Shown in pieces: positions 5,914-6,752 of a stretch of DNA of 6,752 bases. Below the pieces are notes generated by a model, which worked only from the letters and a program-made list of their open reading frames with translations, did no database searches and was not told the origin of the DNA. The position numbers and the translations under genes are program-made. Source of the stretch: Gemmatimonadota bacterium (GTDB taxonomy: Bacteria > Latescibacterota > UBA2968 > UBA8231); assembly GCA_002712305.1 (NCBI GenBank), contig PATE01000039.1, forward strand, positions 1-6,752, written 5' to 3'. Positions within the stretch are counted from its first letter, which is position 1, and the number at the start of each line of letters is the position of its first letter.

Positions 5914-6641
5914 GCGTGTCCTCGCAGGATGGGTGTGTTCTCGGGGGGTTCGTTTTCGCGGTTGCCACCGAGGATGGTCGCCGTCGCGTCCATGTAGTGG
6001 ATGGCCAGGGCGCGACGCGGTTGATCGGTTGTGTTGGGCAGTGTGCGATGCGGTGTGGCACCGTGGTGAAACATGATCTGGCCCGCCTGCAGGGGCACGG
6101 CCACGGCAGCGGGCTCATCGGGGCTCGACATGACATATCCACCCGGATCGACACCGTGGTGCTCCAGCAGCTGCTGATGGGCTCGGGGAATCACCCACAT
6201 ACATCCGTTGTCTTCATTTACGTCACCGAAGGCCATCCAGCAGGAGACGACGGCATCTGGCTTGCTCACGCCGAAGTAGTAGTCGTCCTGATGCCAGTCG
6301 ATCTCGCCACCGGTGTGGGCCGGTTTGTACAGCCCCTGACAGAGGATCAACCGAAGATTCGGACCGATGAGCGACTCGACTCGATCCAGGATTCGAGCAT
6401 CGCGCACAAGATCTGCGAAAACGGGATGAGACAGGTGGGCACAGCGAATCTGCTGGACCTCGGTCTCTGTACCATCCTCAAGCTGACCCGGTCGGATGTT
6501 CTTCAACGCCTGTTCCTGGCGCAGACGCTCCAGACACGCATCGTAGGCGTCGGCGAAGGTCTGTATTTCTGCCGATGAGAAGATGGGGTCGGAGACGAGA
6601 AACCCTTCTCGCCTGAACTGCTCGATCTGTGTAGGTGTCAT
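5910..6641 (-). CDS. Phytanoyl-CoA dioxygenase (PhyH) family Fe(II)/2-oxoglutarate oxygenase
   Basis: This 243-residue protein is a member of the PhyH family, non-haem iron enzymes that use O2 and 2-oxoglutarate to hydroxylate, halogenate or otherwise oxidise small molecules. Seen directly: the typical N-terminus (TPTQIEQFRREGFLV), the iron-binding H117-x-D119 in EIDWHQDDYYF, the strand VVSCWMAFGDVNEDNGCMWVIPRAH (131-155 region), FHHGATPH (191-198) with distal His H198, and QPRRALAIHYM, where R209 or R210 should hold the 2-oxoglutarate carboxylate. The facial triad therefore appears complete and the enzyme plausibly active. Length is near the family norm. ATG 6641 begins the standard N-terminus. 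The frame stays open upstream to the window edge but contains no other start codon, and only a weak AAGAG precedes it. It overlaps the MIP18-fusion gene by ATGA, so the two are probably made together. The substrate is unknown; PhyH paralogues are very diverse. Confidence 0.92.
   Translation of the reverse strand: MTPTQIEQFRREGFLVSDPIFSSAEIQTFADAYDACLERLRQEQALKNIRPGQLEDGTETEVQQIRCAHLSHPVFADLVRDARILDRVESLIGPNLRLILCQGLYKPAHTGGEIDWHQDDYYFGVSKPDAVVSCWMAFGDVNEDNGCMWVIPRAHQQLLEHHGVDPGGYVMSSPDEPAAVAVPLQAGQIMFHHGATPHRTLPNTTDQPRRALAIHYMDATATILGGNRENEPPENTPILRGHA
5919..5923 (-). promoter_or_regulatory. Ribosome-binding site for the MIP18-fusion gene
   Basis: On the minus strand GAGGA lies 5 nt before ATG 5913, inside the last codons of the PhyH gene. 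It fixes the start of the downstream gene and shows that the coupled gene has its own good initiation signal, so the 4-nt overlap is not its only means of translation. Confidence 0.55.
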
Positions 6642-6752
6642 GAGGCTCTTGATTCCTGGGGCGTGGGCATGGTCACCCCTCTGGGGGCGTCGTTCTACCG
6701 TCGGTTCCGAAGCGAGGGTAGAATAGCAATTCTGTCCGCCCTGCCCAGGTCT
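6642..6752 (-). promoter_or_regulatory. Upstream region of the PhyH gene, no strong promoter seen
   Basis: These 111 nt precede the PhyH gene on the minus strand. All of it is open in the PhyH frame, but there is no start codon. Another minus frame ends with TGA at 6675-6673 and could be the tail of an upstream gene (25 codons visible), so a longer operon cannot be excluded. I find no good paired -35/-10. A short hairpin, CCCC-TCT-GGGG near 6676-6687, and the dyads near 6693-6733 are the only structure. Confidence 0.3.
6693..6723. repeat. Inverted repeat TTCTACC...GGTAGAA with nested dyad
   Basis: TTCTACC (6693-6699) and GGTAGAA (6717-6723) form a perfect 7-bp inverted repeat. Within it TCGG-TT-CCGA (6701-6710) is a second dyad, and AGAAT-AGCA-ATTCT (6720-6733) overlaps the right arm. 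It lies about 50-80 nt before the PhyH start, a reasonable place for an operator or leader hairpin. No regulator family can be named. Confidence 0.35.

Noticed and set aside
5047-5997. 316-codon plus-strand frame opposite the MIP18-fusion gene
   Set aside because: The minus frame has a confirmed C-terminal domain, an ATGA junction and a good ribosome-binding site. The plus frame has none of these and no recognisable motifs.
5916-6578. 220-codon plus-strand frame opposite the PhyH gene
   Set aside because: The minus strand encodes a complete PhyH enzyme with its iron ligands; the opposite frame is a GC-bias shadow.
6719-6724. TAGAAT as a plus-strand -10 element reading out of the window
   Set aside because: It matches five of six consensus bases, but no -35-like hexamer lies 16-18 nt upstream, and it is part of the inverted repeats noted elsewhere.

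Overview
This window reads as a stretch of chromosome from a high-GC (about 60% by eye) bacterium with compact gene packing. It has short or overlapping gene junctions (ATGA overlaps at 2897-2900 and 5910-5913) and no recognisable insertion sequence, phage gene, CRISPR array, tRNA or rRNA. The gene content is a metal-dependent amidohydrolase, a small Rieske protein, a CgeB-like glycosyltransferase, a BNR/sialidase-like beta-propeller and a phytanoyl-CoA dioxygenase-like (PhyH) protein. It resembles the catabolic and secondary-metabolic repertoire of uncultured marine, soil or host-associated bacteria rich in PhyH and sialidase-like genes. That placement is an impression; no marker gene is present to assign a taxon.

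Plus-strand half (1-3979). The end of an upstream gene (1-114) is followed after 6 nt by an amidohydrolase_2 family gene (121-1197), then after 5 nt by a Rieske [2Fe-2S] gene (1203-1580). Next is a 183-nt gap holding a perfect 9-bp stem-loop and two very short ORFs, with no convincing longer gene. A TTG-started, CgeB-like glycosyltransferase gene (1764-2900) follows. It overlaps by 4 nt a BNR/Asp-box propeller gene (2897-3979), which is interrupted by an in-frame TAG exactly where the tryptophan of the first Asp-box should be.

Minus-strand half (4072-6641). A PhyH-type Fe(II)/2-oxoglutarate dioxygenase gene (6641 to 5910) is coupled by an ATGA overlap to a 613-residue protein (5913 to 4072). 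The last ~100 residues of that protein are a clear MIP18/DUF59 (PaaD/SufT-like) domain. The ~510 residues before it look like a beta-rich, carbohydrate-enzyme-type protein that I cannot assign. The MIP18 domain has lost its signature cysteine (G-R-P instead of G-C-P). The two halves converge on a 92-nt gap containing an imperfect palindrome.

How the genes may work together is inference. The amidohydrolase and Rieske protein look like a catabolic hydrolase/decarboxylase with a partner redox protein. The PhyH enzyme and the MIP18 fusion look like an Fe-dependent oxygenase made together with a dedicated partner. The glycosyltransferase and propeller genes point to glycan handling. The two items most worth a second look are the MIP18 fusion with its missing cysteine and the precise Trp-to-amber lesion in the propeller gene.
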